From positions 1 to 10,935 of the forward strand of contig CAAGND010000092.1 of the NCBI GenBank assembly GCA_900771185.1: a stretch of 10,935 bases of DNA, given 5' to 3'. The position numbers and the translations under genes were made by a program. This document shows positions 1-7,465 of this stretch, piece after piece. Each line of letters begins with the position of its first letter. The first letter of the stretch is position 1. The notes under the pieces were generated by a model. That model saw only the letters and a program-made list of their open reading frames with translations. It was not told the origin of the DNA and ran no database searches. The DNA is from Clostridia bacterium. GTDB lineage: Bacteria > Bacillota > Clostridia > Oscillospirales > Acutalibacteraceae.

Positions 1-879
1 GAAGGAATAGTAATAGACGTCGGGCTGAATGGTCAAAGTTTCGTTGAGCTCAGCGGCGCCGTCAATGGTCAGATCATAGAAAGCATTGTCCGTGCCTTTC
101 ATCATATCCGAGTCCATGATCATCTTAAACTTCTCGGCAGCGGTCATGTCCTCGCTGAAGGTCAGACCGAAGTGGTCAAGATCGGGATTGAACAGGTTGT
201 TTAATTCCGATGTCGCACAGAGACCGGCGAGATAGTAGAAGATTGTCTGCATAACGTTTGCAAGTCCGCCGCCCGCCTCAAAAAAGGAGGTTCCGTTGTG
301 CGGAGCGGCCAGCGTGGTCAGGGAGTAAACCCGGTCGCTCATACCGCCTTTGAAGAGCGGGGACAGCTCATTTTCGGGGGTTGCGGCACGCTCAGCCGCA
401 GAACCGTCCGCAAGGAGCTGGAGGAACAGTCTTGTAGTAGCGCCTCCGAAGGAGTGGCCGACAAGATTTATCTTGTGATTCGCATCCCACTTGTCAATTA
501 TCGGCTCGTCAAAGGTCTTGCCGTAGCGCGCATGATTATGCTCTTTTGAATGAGCCGCGCCGTAATCGACAGTACCGCCGGTGAGCTGTGCATAAAGCTC
601 ACATGCCCTGTCCCACGCACTGGAAACGGTTCCGACACTGGCGACAACACATTCATAACCCTGAGCTTCCAGCTCGTCCAGCATGTTTCCGGTCATCATG
701 CCCCAGTAGGGGAAGAAGCTGTAAGCCCCGTCATCCTCACCCCAGCCGCACAGCCCGTGAACAAAGACAAAGGGATATTTTGTGCGGAAGCTGTAAGCGG
801 AAGCGCCGGCTGACATGCAGCACACAAGCATAACCGCGCAAAGGGCGATACAAAGAACCCTTTTGAGTGCTTTCTTCAT
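1..879 (-). CDS. Secreted zinc-type triacylglycerol lipase (family I.5-like), C-terminus off window
   Basis: This is the first 293 codons of an exported alpha/beta-hydrolase; the 3' end lies beyond base 1. Residues 1-28 form a type I signal peptide (KK start, hydrophobic core, ASA before Y29). The VFVHG strand/oxyanion motif is at 38-42, and the nucleophile elbow GHSFGG puts the catalytic Ser at 143. The stretch around residues 103-122 (TVDYGAAH...HARYGKTF) and TTLAAPHNG (188-196) are hallmarks of staphylococcal/Geobacillus lipases. By alignment from memory, the structural zinc ligands of those enzymes correspond to D90 (WDRACELY), H110, H116 and about D269 (FYDL). The catalytic Asp and His would lie in the missing part. 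It likely hydrolyses acylglycerols outside the cell. Start: ATG at 879 has AAAGGA nine bases upstream. An in-frame ATG at 897 has no ribosome site and would add six residues. The upstream gene ends 60 bases away with a hairpin between them. Confidence 0.9.
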   Translation of the reverse strand, partial: MKKALKRVLCIALCAVMLVCCMSAGASAYSFRTKYPFVFVHGLCGWGEDDGAYSFFPYWGMMTGNMLDELEAQGYECVVASVGTVSSAWDRACELYAQLTGGTVDYGAAHSKEHNHARYGKTFDEPIIDKWDANHKINLVGHSFGGATTRLFLQLLADGSAAERAATPENELSPLFKGGMSDRVYSLTTLAAPHNGTSFFEAGGGLANVMQTIFYYLAGLCATSELNNLFNPDLDHFGLTFSEDMTAAEKFKMIMDSDMMKGTDNAFYDLTIDGAAELNETLTIQPDVYYYSF

Positions 880-901
880 ATTTTTCCATCCTTTCATTGT
901 T

Positions 902-937
902 AAAACGGCCTGAATATGCAGCATATCAGGCCGTTTT
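902..937 (-). terminator. Near-perfect hairpin between the pseudo-ATPase gene and the lipase gene
   Basis: Read on the minus strand, AAAACGGCCTG pairs with CAGGCCGTTTT, and the inner ATATGC/GCATAT arms extend the stem with a single bulged T. The upstream gene's stop codon (939-941) directly abuts the hairpin. On the minus strand the U-tract is short (TTTTAAC); on the plus strand the stem is followed by seven T. It could therefore act in both directions, ending the rlmB/pseudo-ATPase transcript leftward and stopping antisense transcription rightward. The lipase start codon lies only 22 bases beyond it. Confidence 0.75.
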
Positions 938-938
938 T

Positions 939-3920
939 TTACTTTGTAAACTTCTCCAGAAAAATGCTTGAGCCTACGGTTAAGGCCTGAATAATGACTG
1001 CACACAGAGGGGAAATGAACGCCGAAGCGCCGAGAAATACCGAAACGGCGGCGCCGGCGGCGACAACGATCTGCACGGCAAGCGCGAACAGGGCGTATCT
1101 CGACGAGAAATTGGCAAGCCTGCCGCTGACGGCAATGCTCTTGAAGTAGGAGAGCGCCGAGCCGTCATGAAGCACCTTTGCGGGGCTTGTGGGAACAACA
1201 CTGTCTCTGTATGCACGGAATATTCTCGCACCGCCGGAGGAGGTGATTTTTACATTCTTTGAGGCGATTCCGAACCTTGAGGCGAGCAGTTCGTCGGTGA
1301 CATTCGGGTCATCCGTCCGGACGACAAGGCTGAAGCCGTTATCCTCAAGGTCATGAAGGCTCTGCGAAAGAGTGGCGTCCTCAACGTATTTCATGACGAA
1401 CATTGCCGCTACCTGCGAATCAATGGCTATATAGAGAACCTTTCTGCCGCTCTGTTTATATCTGTCCTCCTCGGATTTGAGCGGGACGTCTATGTTGTGG
1501 TGAACAAGCAGGTTGCGGTTCCCGAAGAGCACCCGCTGACCGTATATTGTTGCGGAAAGTCCGAGGCGATCCTCATAAATCATGTCTCTGACAGGCGGGA
1601 GCAGCTCAGTAGCACCGCCGATTATGCGGTTGAAAACATCTGAGAGCGGGCCGCCGGATTTGAGAACAACGGCTGTGGCATAGAGCAGGACGTCATCTAT
1701 CCTGACGGTCTTGAAATCCTTCATGCCGTGCATCTCGCATGCGGCTCTGTCAAACAGGTCAGCGCTGTCAACAGCAGCGGCAACGGCGCATGAACACTCA
1801 GCGGCGGCATCATAGCCCGCAATCATGGCTCCGCTTTCGTTGAGGGTTTTATTCTCAAGGCGCAGCGGAATCGCAAGCGAGAGCAGAACAGCGCAGGGCG
1901 CGGTCAGGCAGAATGCCCCTGTGAGGACGGATATACCCTGGAAAAAGTCTTTTGTCATTATGCCCGCAAGCAGAGCAAGTGCGGCGGAAACGCCTGAAGC
2001 GATAATTATATTACGCTTTACACATTTATCGGCGGCATCGCAGCTCCTTGAATTTTCAATGAATCTTTCAGGGAAAGCGATTTTCCCTGAGTAGAGAATT
2101 TCGGGATTGCCCATTTTCAGAGCGCGCCCGACCTCAAAAGCATCCTTCTCGTTTTCAATAGCCCTGACGGCATAGAGAGAGGACTGGCTCCTGAAAGCAC
2201 AGAATTCAAAATTCTTTATGGTGCGTTTCAGGTCAATACATTTGCCCAGAGCGTTGAGAAGCAGGGCAAAAATCGCCGCGGAGGAATAGAAATATTCGGC
2301 GAATCCGGCGGGGTTTTTGTCGAAGAACATTGTGACGGCGTGTATGAGCGTCAGAACAACGGCGAGCGAGCCGACGGATTCACATGTGACCCGCCCTTTA
2401 AAAATGGACTTGAAGCCGGAAACAAAGGAAGGAAACGCGAGATATGCCCCGGCAAGCAGCAGTATTATATTTGCGGCCGCAAGTCCGGCTCCTCCCGCAG
2501 CAAATGCCGGCGCGTCAAGGGAAACAAGCTCAAAAAGTTTAGGAACGAGCAACAGAATCAGCGCCACGGCGTCAATTATGCAAAGTCCTATAACCGCTGT
2601 CTTGGCCTGCGAGAGAGAGGATTTCAGAGAAGCGTGAATGCGTCCGCGCTGTTCGGGCTTCTCATATTCGAAGGCACTGCGTGCCTCCGGCTCGGGCTGC
2701 GGCTGAGGTTCTGATTCGGACGGCTCCTGCGACTCCTCTGAATCTTCGGCGGTATCATCGTCAAATTTGCTGAGCAGAACGAATTTCTTTTTCTTTTCCG
2801 CACGCTTCTTATAAAGCTCGGCGGCAAGCTCGTCCTCGCTGACGCTTTCGGGCTTGTCATCATCTTCGCCGAAGCCGCTGAAAACGAGCTGCTCATCCTG
2901 CTCATCTTTGACCTGTGCCTTGGGGTCGGTGAACGCAGGAGTGCCGACTATCCGGGTGGCCTCCTCGTCCTCGCCCGCAAGCTCCTCGGCTGGGATGACC
3001 TTTGGAAGAGGTTCAAGCCCCGAGGTCTCCGAGAGCGGACCTCTTCGAAGGATTATACCGGGTTTTTCTATCGGTTCCGTGTCTGTGTCACGGGAGATGT
3101 TTTCATTGAGAACTTTTATGAATCTGTCCTTGGATTCGGCGGTCTCATCACGAACTTCAATATTCTCATCGGAGGTTTTTTTGAAAATATTTTCGTCTAT
3201 CTCGCCATCAAAAATTCCGGGGACTCCGGACGAAGTATCCTGTGGCTCAAAAACCGCTTCTTCCTCACCGAAATATTTTGAGGCAGGGGAGGGAAACAGC
3301 TCCTCAACGGTGGGTCGGTTTTCCTCCGGAGCATGAAGCGGAGTGAGCGATATAGTGACGATTTCCTCATCGTCACTGCTGTCCGTGCTTTCGGGGGTGG
3401 ATTCGGATGCCTCCTCCTGGGTCTCGGGTTCATATGTATCGTCAGGCACATCAACCTCGGTGTCGGACACATCTTCCTCACCGCTGACGATTTCCGGTTC
3501 CGAATCGGGTTCCGAAAGCTCCTCTTCTGCGTTATCGTCCTCAGACACCTCGGGAGCGGATTCGGCGACATCGGGTTCGATTTCCTCCTGTTCGAAGTCT
3601 GCGGTATCCGCATCGGTGACAGGGGGTTCTTCCGGGTGCTCATCAGCCGGAACCTCCGCGGCGGACTCCTGTTCATCGTCGGGTAATTTTGTATATCTGT
3701 CCTCGAGATAATCAAGGCTGTCGAGAATGTCCTCAGCAGGAGAATCATCTTCGTTTTGTTCGGTGTTGCTGCCCGGCGCAGTGCTTTCGAGCAGAGCGTT
3801 GATATCACCGAGCGACCAGATGCGTTCGGGTTCTCCCTGACTGCTCTCAAGCTCGGCAATTTCACTCAAAATTCGGTCAAGCGAAAGCTTGCTTTTTGAT
3901 TCAAAAGGCTTTTTTTCCAA
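939..3920 (-). CDS. Degenerate P1B-type ATPase-like membrane protein (pseudo-ATPase) with long acidic N-terminal extension
   Basis: A 993-residue protein. Residues 1-430 are rich in D, E, S, P and T, very acidic between about 50 and 230, and probably disordered and cytoplasmic. Eight predicted helices follow in the P1B-ATPase pattern: about 441-461, 476-500, 514-533, 543-562, then 636-656, 661-686, and finally 943-964 and 966-987. TAPCAVLLSLAIPL (673-686) stands where transporters have the CPC membrane motif. The catalytic marks are gone: DKTGT is DSADL at 718-722; the loop 563-635 is short and has no TGE; the HP site reads SGGPL (755-759); TGD reads RTD (868-870); and no GDGxND follows. The nucleotide-domain GNRNLL (800-805) and the lid before RTDD are still recognisable. 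ATP-driven transport is therefore unlikely; a sensing, scaffolding or regulatory role is inference. The gene lies 39 bases after rlmB with no terminator between, so is probably cotranscribed. It starts with TTG. The substrate is unknown. Confidence 0.8.
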   Translation of the reverse strand: MEKKPFESKSKLSLDRILSEIAELESSQGEPERIWSLGDINALLESTAPGSNTEQNEDDSPAEDILDSLDYLEDRYTKLPDDEQESAAEVPADEHPEEPPVTDADTADFEQEEIEPDVAESAPEVSEDDNAEEELSEPDSEPEIVSGEEDVSDTEVDVPDDTYEPETQEEASESTPESTDSSDDEEIVTISLTPLHAPEENRPTVEELFPSPASKYFGEEEAVFEPQDTSSGVPGIFDGEIDENIFKKTSDENIEVRDETAESKDRFIKVLNENISRDTDTEPIEKPGIILRRGPLSETSGLEPLPKVIPAEELAGEDEEATRIVGTPAFTDPKAQVKDEQDEQLVFSGFGEDDDKPESVSEDELAAELYKKRAEKKKKFVLLSKFDDDTAEDSEESQEPSESEPQPQPEPEARSAFEYEKPEQRGRIHASLKSSLSQAKTAVIGLCIIDAVALILLLVPKLFELVSLDAPAFAAGGAGLAAANIILLLAGAYLAFPSFVSGFKSIFKGRVTCESVGSLAVVLTLIHAVTMFFDKNPAGFAEYFYSSAAIFALLLNALGKCIDLKRTIKNFEFCAFRSQSSLYAVRAIENEKDAFEVGRALKMGNPEILYSGKIAFPERFIENSRSCDAADKCVKRNIIIASGVSAALALLAGIMTKDFFQGISVLTGAFCLTAPCAVLLSLAIPLRLENKTLNESGAMIAGYDAAAECSCAVAAAVDSADLFDRAACEMHGMKDFKTVRIDDVLLYATAVVLKSGGPLSDVFNRIIGGATELLPPVRDMIYEDRLGLSATIYGQRVLFGNRNLLVHHNIDVPLKSEEDRYKQSGRKVLYIAIDSQVAAMFVMKYVEDATLSQSLHDLEDNGFSLVVRTDDPNVTDELLASRFGIASKNVKITSSGGARIFRAYRDSVVPTSPAKVLHDGSALSYFKSIAVSGRLANFSSRYALFALAVQIVVAAGAAVSVFLGASAFISPLCAVIIQALTVGSSIFLEKFTK

Positions 3921-3926
3921 CTCTTC

Positions 3927-3933
3927 TCACCCC
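3927..3933 (-). promoter_or_regulatory. Ribosome binding site fixing the TTG start of the pseudo-ATPase
   Basis: GGGGTGA on the minus strand matches the anti-Shine-Dalgarno complement GAGGTGA at 6 of 7 bases and ends six bases before TTG (3920-3918). Its last three bases, TGA, are an in-frame stop, so translation cannot begin further upstream. The next Met codon is residue 603, beyond four predicted helices, which makes TTG by far the best start. Confidence 0.7.
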
Positions 3934-3959
3934 GGTTAGAATTTTTTTGAATATAAAGG

Positions 3960-4697
3960 TTATTTTCTCTGTCTTGAAGCTTCAAACATCAGTATCCCCG
4001 CTGCAACTGAGGCGTTGAGGGAGTTTATTCTTCCTTTCATCGGCAGGGAGGCTATAAAATCGCACTTTTCCCTGACGAGCTTGGAGAGACCCCTGCCCTC
4101 CGAACCGATGACGAGGGCGGCCGAACCCGTGAAGTCAAGCTCGGTCCACGGAGTTCCGTCCATATCGGCGCCGAACACCCAGACGCCCCTGTCTTTGAGC
4201 GTGTCAATCGTGCCGGCGATGTTGGTGACTTTGACCACGGGGACATATTCTATCGCTCCCGCCGAGGTCTTTGCCACGGTGTAGTTCAGGGTTACACTGT
4301 TGCGCTTCGGTATAATTACTCCGTGAACTCCGGCTGCCTCCGCCGTTCTGAGAATCGCCCCGAGATTGTGGGGATCCTCCAGCCCGTCACATATGACGAT
4401 GAACGGACTTTCGCCCCGGCTTTGAGCAAGGTTAAATATATCGTCAAGCTCGGCATAGTCATGAGCCGCCGCGAAAGCCGCAACACCCTGATGGGCCGCA
4501 CCGCCGCAGAGCTTGTCAAGTTTCCGCGAATCCGCATATTTGACGGGAATCTTTTTTTCACGGCAGATTTCAATAATCTTTGCCGCCTGACCGCCTCTCT
4601 GCCCCTCGGCAACGGTCACGCTGTCTATTGTGCGGCCGCTCTCGAGCGCCTGCATAACGGCGTTGCGCCCGACGATGAGCCCCTCTTTTTTATCCAT
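3960..4697 (-). CDS. rlmB: 23S rRNA (guanosine-2'-O)-methyltransferase RlmB, TrmH/SPOUT family
   Basis: A full-length 245-residue SPOUT methyltransferase. The N-terminal substrate-binding part (about 5-77) begins with GRNAVMQAL, typical of RlmB. The three knotted-domain motifs are intact: motif 1 NLGAILRTAEAAG (111-123) with N111 and R117, motif 2 LVIGSEGRGLS (195-205) with E200, and motif 3 LPMKGRINSLNASVAAG (218-234) with S226 and N228. The family transfers a methyl group from S-adenosylmethionine to the ribose 2'-OH of a guanosine in 23S rRNA (G2251 in E. coli) in the peptidyl-transferase P-loop. Some Firmicutes paralogues methylate other rRNA or tRNA sites, so the exact target is inferred. 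ATG at 4697 has GGGAGG eight bases upstream. It has its own strong promoter and probably drives the pseudo-ATPase gene that follows. Confidence 0.93.
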   Translation of the reverse strand: MDKKEGLIVGRNAVMQALESGRTIDSVTVAEGQRGGQAAKIIEICREKKIPVKYADSRKLDKLCGGAAHQGVAAFAAAHDYAELDDIFNLAQSRGESPFIVICDGLEDPHNLGAILRTAEAAGVHGVIIPKRNSVTLNYTVAKTSAGAIEYVPVVKVTNIAGTIDTLKDRGVWVFGADMDGTPWTELDFTGSAALVIGSEGRGLSKLVREKCDFIASLPMKGRINSLNASVAAGILMFEASRQRK

Positions 4698-4738
4698 GGG
4701 ATTTTCCTCCCGAACAGGTATACATATATATTTATATT

Positions 4739-4768
4739 ATTATAACACATACGGTGCACAAACGACAA
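4739..4768 (-). promoter_or_regulatory. Sigma-A promoter with extended -10 for rlmB
   Basis: On the minus strand TTGTCG (4768-4763, 4 of 6 to the -35 consensus) is followed after 18 bases by TATAAT (4744-4739). The -10 is preceded by TG and one base, giving a perfect extended -10. Transcription would start near 4732, leaving an AT-rich leader of about 35 bases with a GGGAGG ribosome site. Around the -35 the minus strand reads TGTCGTT, a weak (5 of 7) resemblance to a Spo0A box that I do not treat as a site. Confidence 0.75.
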
Positions 4769-5063
4769 TATGAAAGTTAATAAAAAATGAGTTTGCAGAC
4801 AAACGGGAAAGAACATCTGACACATGATAGCCCTGCCGGTCAGTTATAATTCTAATTCTCAAACCTCTTCCCCCTAACTTATAACCCCGCGGCCTGTGTG
4901 ATTTTTTCGACAGTCTGAATTATATTTCAGGCAGAAAATAAGAAAAATCCGATTAAATTTTACACATATCAGCTTTTTTTAAGCGGGTGCGGCTTTTTGA
5001 TTTAAAATATTCCGTTTTCCCGCATTTACATAACGACACGGTTTTCACTTCAGGAAATATACA
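4745..5063. other. Divergent intergenic region between rlmB and spoIIE
   Basis: This is AT-rich relative to the flanking genes, and I see no supportable protein-coding gene in it. It carries the upstream part of the rlmB promoter at its left end, a perfect Spo0A box near the middle and the spoIIE ribosome site at its right end. The TATAAT at 4845-4850 has CTGACA 22 bases upstream (4817-4822), another possible rightward promoter with the long spacing known from Spo0A-activated promoters. No structured RNA or convincing terminator is visible. Confidence 0.7.
4906..4912. promoter_or_regulatory. Spo0A box (0A box) upstream of spoIIE
   Basis: TTCGACA on the plus strand is the exact reverse complement of the 0A-box core TGTCGAA, and the flanking T run gives TGTCGAAAAA on the other strand. 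It lies about 150 bases before the spoIIE start. In Bacillus subtilis spoIIE is transcribed by sigma-A RNA polymerase with phosphorylated Spo0A, from a promoter with unusually long spacing whose 0A boxes reach the -35 region. Here TCGACA (4907-4912) resembles a -35 element, and GAAAAT (4934-4939), 21 bases further on, could be a weak -10. The box is a direct match; the promoter assignment is tentative. Confidence 0.5.
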
Positions 5064-7424
5064 ATGTTATCGGACAAGCAAAGAAAGAGAGACGTGAAAA
5101 CCATGGAAAAATCAAAAACAACGGCGCAGATGCTGAAATTTTCAGATTCAAGCAAACGTGAAAGCGTATTGCTCGCCTTAAAATGCATTGGCTGCGCGGC
5201 GATATCGCTGCTGCTGTCAAGGGCAAAGCTTTTCAACAGCCTTTCCCCGTTCGGGCTTGCTTTTGCCGCGGCGTGTCCCAAAAAATATTCGGCGGTGGCG
5301 GCTCTCGGTGCGGCGATGGGCTATCTTCTGACCTTCTCCTCAACCGCATCGGTCAGGTATATCGCCTGCGTTGCGGGAACAGCGCTGATAATGTGGTTTG
5401 TGCGCAGGGCGGGTCAGGAGCGCAAGGCTATGCGTATAGCACCGCTGTCGGCGGCTCTCTGCTGTGCCTCAACGGGTGTTGCCGTTCTGCTGGCGCAGGG
5501 ATTTTCGGTAAACGGCGTGCTGTCTTTTCTGTGCGACTGCGTGTTGGCGGGAGGAATGACCTATTTCTTTTCTCAGACCGCGCAGAGCATAGAGAGAAAA
5601 GAGAACCCCCTTTTTTCCGGCAGACGGACGGTTATATGCTCGGTGATTTCCTGCTGTGCATTTCTGATGTCGTTTGCGGATATTTCGTTTATGAATTTTA
5701 ATCCCGCACGCATGGTGGGCTCCTTTCTGATAATGCTCTCCGCCTGTCTCATGCGTGAAAGCGGCGGAGCTTTTGCGGGAATATGCGCGGGCACGGCACT
5801 GGGCGCCGCCTGCGGATATATTCCTCTCGGCGGACTTTTTGCCGCTGCGGGGCTTCTCGGGGGCATGTTCTGCCCCTTCGGTCAGCTCGGTATAGCGGCG
5901 GCATTTGTAAGCACGTGCGGGCTTCATGCTGTGATATCGCCGTCAGCAGAGGGAATAGCGGTCATTGCGGAAAGCGCCGTTGCGGCTGTCATTTTTGTTC
6001 TTATACCCAAAAAGAAGCTTGAAACGCTGAGGCTTAAAATCTCCCCCAAGGCCACCGTGACTGCCGATGCATCCAGGGAGAAGCTGTGCACAAAACTTGA
6101 GAATGCGCGCACGGCGTTGTGCGATGTCGGCGCGTGTGTTGAGACTGTTTCAAGGGAGCTTTCAAAAATCAGTGTCGATACCCCCGATATGATAAGAGCG
6201 AGGGTAAAACAGAGTGTATGCTCCGGCTGCCCTGCGGAGCAGAGCTGCCTTGCGGAAAACAGTCAGATTCGCGAGCGGGCGTTCGCAAATATAAATATGG
6301 TTTTGCGTGAGGAGGGACATGTAGTTCCCGGCGACTTTGAGCCGCAGTTTCAAAAGGTCTGCGTCAGACAGTCGCGGCTGGCGGAGGGCTTTAACCGTGT
6401 CTTCACGGACAGCACCGCCGCGGTGTCGGCGGGCGCCAAAACGCGTCAGCTTCGCCAGGTGATAGCCGACCAGTTCGGCAGCATGGCGGATATACTCGGT
6501 GAAATATCCGGGGATATGGCGAGAGAACCGGTGCTGATGACCGGGGAGACGCAGGCGGCGCGGGATATTCTTGAGGGTCTCGGTATTTCGGTTACAGGGT
6601 GCGAATGTGTGAGAAAAACAAACGGAAGAATCTGCCTTGAGGCAAAGACGGACGCTTTGCCGGAGGGTATAGCGCTGTCCGAGGTCGTCTCGGCTCTGCG
6701 GAAGGGGCTGGGAATAAGGCTCTCCTATCCCGCTGTCAGGGATACAGAAGACGGAGTCAGCCTCACTTTTGATGAGAAACCGTCTTTCAGTTTTGACCTC
6801 GGAGCGGTTCAGAAAACGAGCGGTGAGTCAAAGCTGTGCGGAGACTATTTCGAGTGCTTCAGAAATGCAGACGGCAGCGATATGATAGTGATAAGCGATG
6901 GCATGGGAACCGGCGGACGCGCAGCCGTGGACTCCGCAATGGCGGCAAACCTGTTTTCAACGCTCATAAGGGCGGGACTGTCGTGCGAGGCGGCGCTGAA
7001 AATAACCAATTCCGCGCTGCTCGCGAAGTCGGAGGAGGAAACCCTCTCAACGCTTGATGTGGCACGTCTCGACCCGTATTCGGGTCAGGTCAGCCTTTAC
7101 AAGGCGGGCGGGGCGCCGTGCTTCGTGCTCAGAAAGGGGCGCACAGCGGTGCTTGAGCAGACCTCATTGCCCGCCGGGATTCTGCGGGATATACACTTTG
7201 CTTCGGCTCAGACCGAACTGACCCAGGGGGATATTCTGCTCATGGTGTCGGACGGAGTGCTGGTCGATGACGGCGAGTGGATCCACAAGGCGCTACGCTC
7301 TTGGAGGGGCGATGCGCAGGGGCTTGCCGAATATATCTGCGCCCTCTCCGAAAGCAGGAGAGGAGCCGGCAGAGCTGATGACGTCACGGTCATATGCGCG
7401 GCGGTTCATGCAGCGGAAAACTGA
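5064..7424 (+). CDS. spoIIE: Stage II sporulation protein E (SpoIIE), PP2C-type serine phosphatase
   Basis: A 786-residue protein, close to the 827 of B. subtilis SpoIIE. After a short cytoplasmic N-terminus, residues about 34-315 form a run of hydrophobic helices (about ten). A cytoplasmic linker follows with a Cys cluster, C386-x2-C389-x5-C395. The C-terminal PP2C domain (about 575-782) keeps its metal-binding acids: GDY with D594, SDGMGTGG with D612, SDGV with D730 and DDVTV with D772/D773. In B. subtilis, SpoIIE sits at the polar septum with FtsZ and dephosphorylates SpoIIAA, which frees sigma-F in the forespore. Start: ATG at 5064 has AGGAAA six bases upstream. The alternative ATG at 5103 has no good ribosome site. 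The gene is transcribed away from rlmB, under a probable Spo0A box. No clear terminator follows before the mfd promoter, so readthrough is possible. Confidence 0.96.
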   Translation: MLSDKQRKRDVKTMEKSKTTAQMLKFSDSSKRESVLLALKCIGCAAISLLLSRAKLFNSLSPFGLAFAAACPKKYSAVAALGAAMGYLLTFSSTASVRYIACVAGTALIMWFVRRAGQERKAMRIAPLSAALCCASTGVAVLLAQGFSVNGVLSFLCDCVLAGGMTYFFSQTAQSIERKENPLFSGRRTVICSVISCCAFLMSFADISFMNFNPARMVGSFLIMLSACLMRESGGAFAGICAGTALGAACGYIPLGGLFAAAGLLGGMFCPFGQLGIAAAFVSTCGLHAVISPSAEGIAVIAESAVAAVIFVLIPKKKLETLRLKISPKATVTADASREKLCTKLENARTALCDVGACVETVSRELSKISVDTPDMIRARVKQSVCSGCPAEQSCLAENSQIRERAFANINMVLREEGHVVPGDFEPQFQKVCVRQSRLAEGFNRVFTDSTAAVSAGAKTRQLRQVIADQFGSMADILGEISGDMAREPVLMTGETQAARDILEGLGISVTGCECVRKTNGRICLEAKTDALPEGIALSEVVSALRKGLGIRLSYPAVRDTEDGVSLTFDEKPSFSFDLGAVQKTSGESKLCGDYFECFRNADGSDMIVISDGMGTGGRAAVDSAMAANLFSTLIRAGLSCEAALKITNSALLAKSEEETLSTLDVARLDPYSGQVSLYKAGGAPCFVLRKGRTAVLEQTSLPAGILRDIHFASAQTELTQGDILLMVSDGVLVDDGEWIHKALRSWRGDAQGLAEYICALSESRRGAGRADDVTVICAAVHAAEN

Positions 7425-7465
7425 AAAATAGATTACAAAACAGGTCTGTTATCATCATTTTTGCA

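Noticed and set aside
298..833. Plus-strand frames opposite the lipase
   Set aside because: Antisense to a gene with clear lipase motifs; no recognisable product or ribosome site.
939..2640. Frameshift or sequencing error as the reason for missing ATPase motifs
   Set aside because: The frame is continuous, and recognisable P1B-like segments occur on both sides of each missing motif in the same frame; each motif is substituted in place rather than shifted.
2854..3711. Long serine-rich plus-strand frames (2854-3336 and 3343-3711)
   Set aside because: They are antisense to the acidic Glu/Asp/Ser-rich region of the pseudo-ATPase; the Ser richness is the complement of that codon bias. No ribosome sites or family motifs.
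4980..4996. AAGC...GCTT repeat next to T-runs before spoIIE as a terminator
   Set aside because: Only four pairs and no gene pointing into it; likely chance in AT-rich spacer.
5469..5927. Minus-strand 152-residue frame opposite spoIIE
   Set aside because: Shadow of the SpoIIE membrane region; composition is dominated by Arg/Lys/Ala with no domain.
7439..7450. AACAGGTCTGTT as a spoIIE terminator
   Set aside because: The stem is only three to five base pairs with a minimal loop and no directly adjoining T-run.
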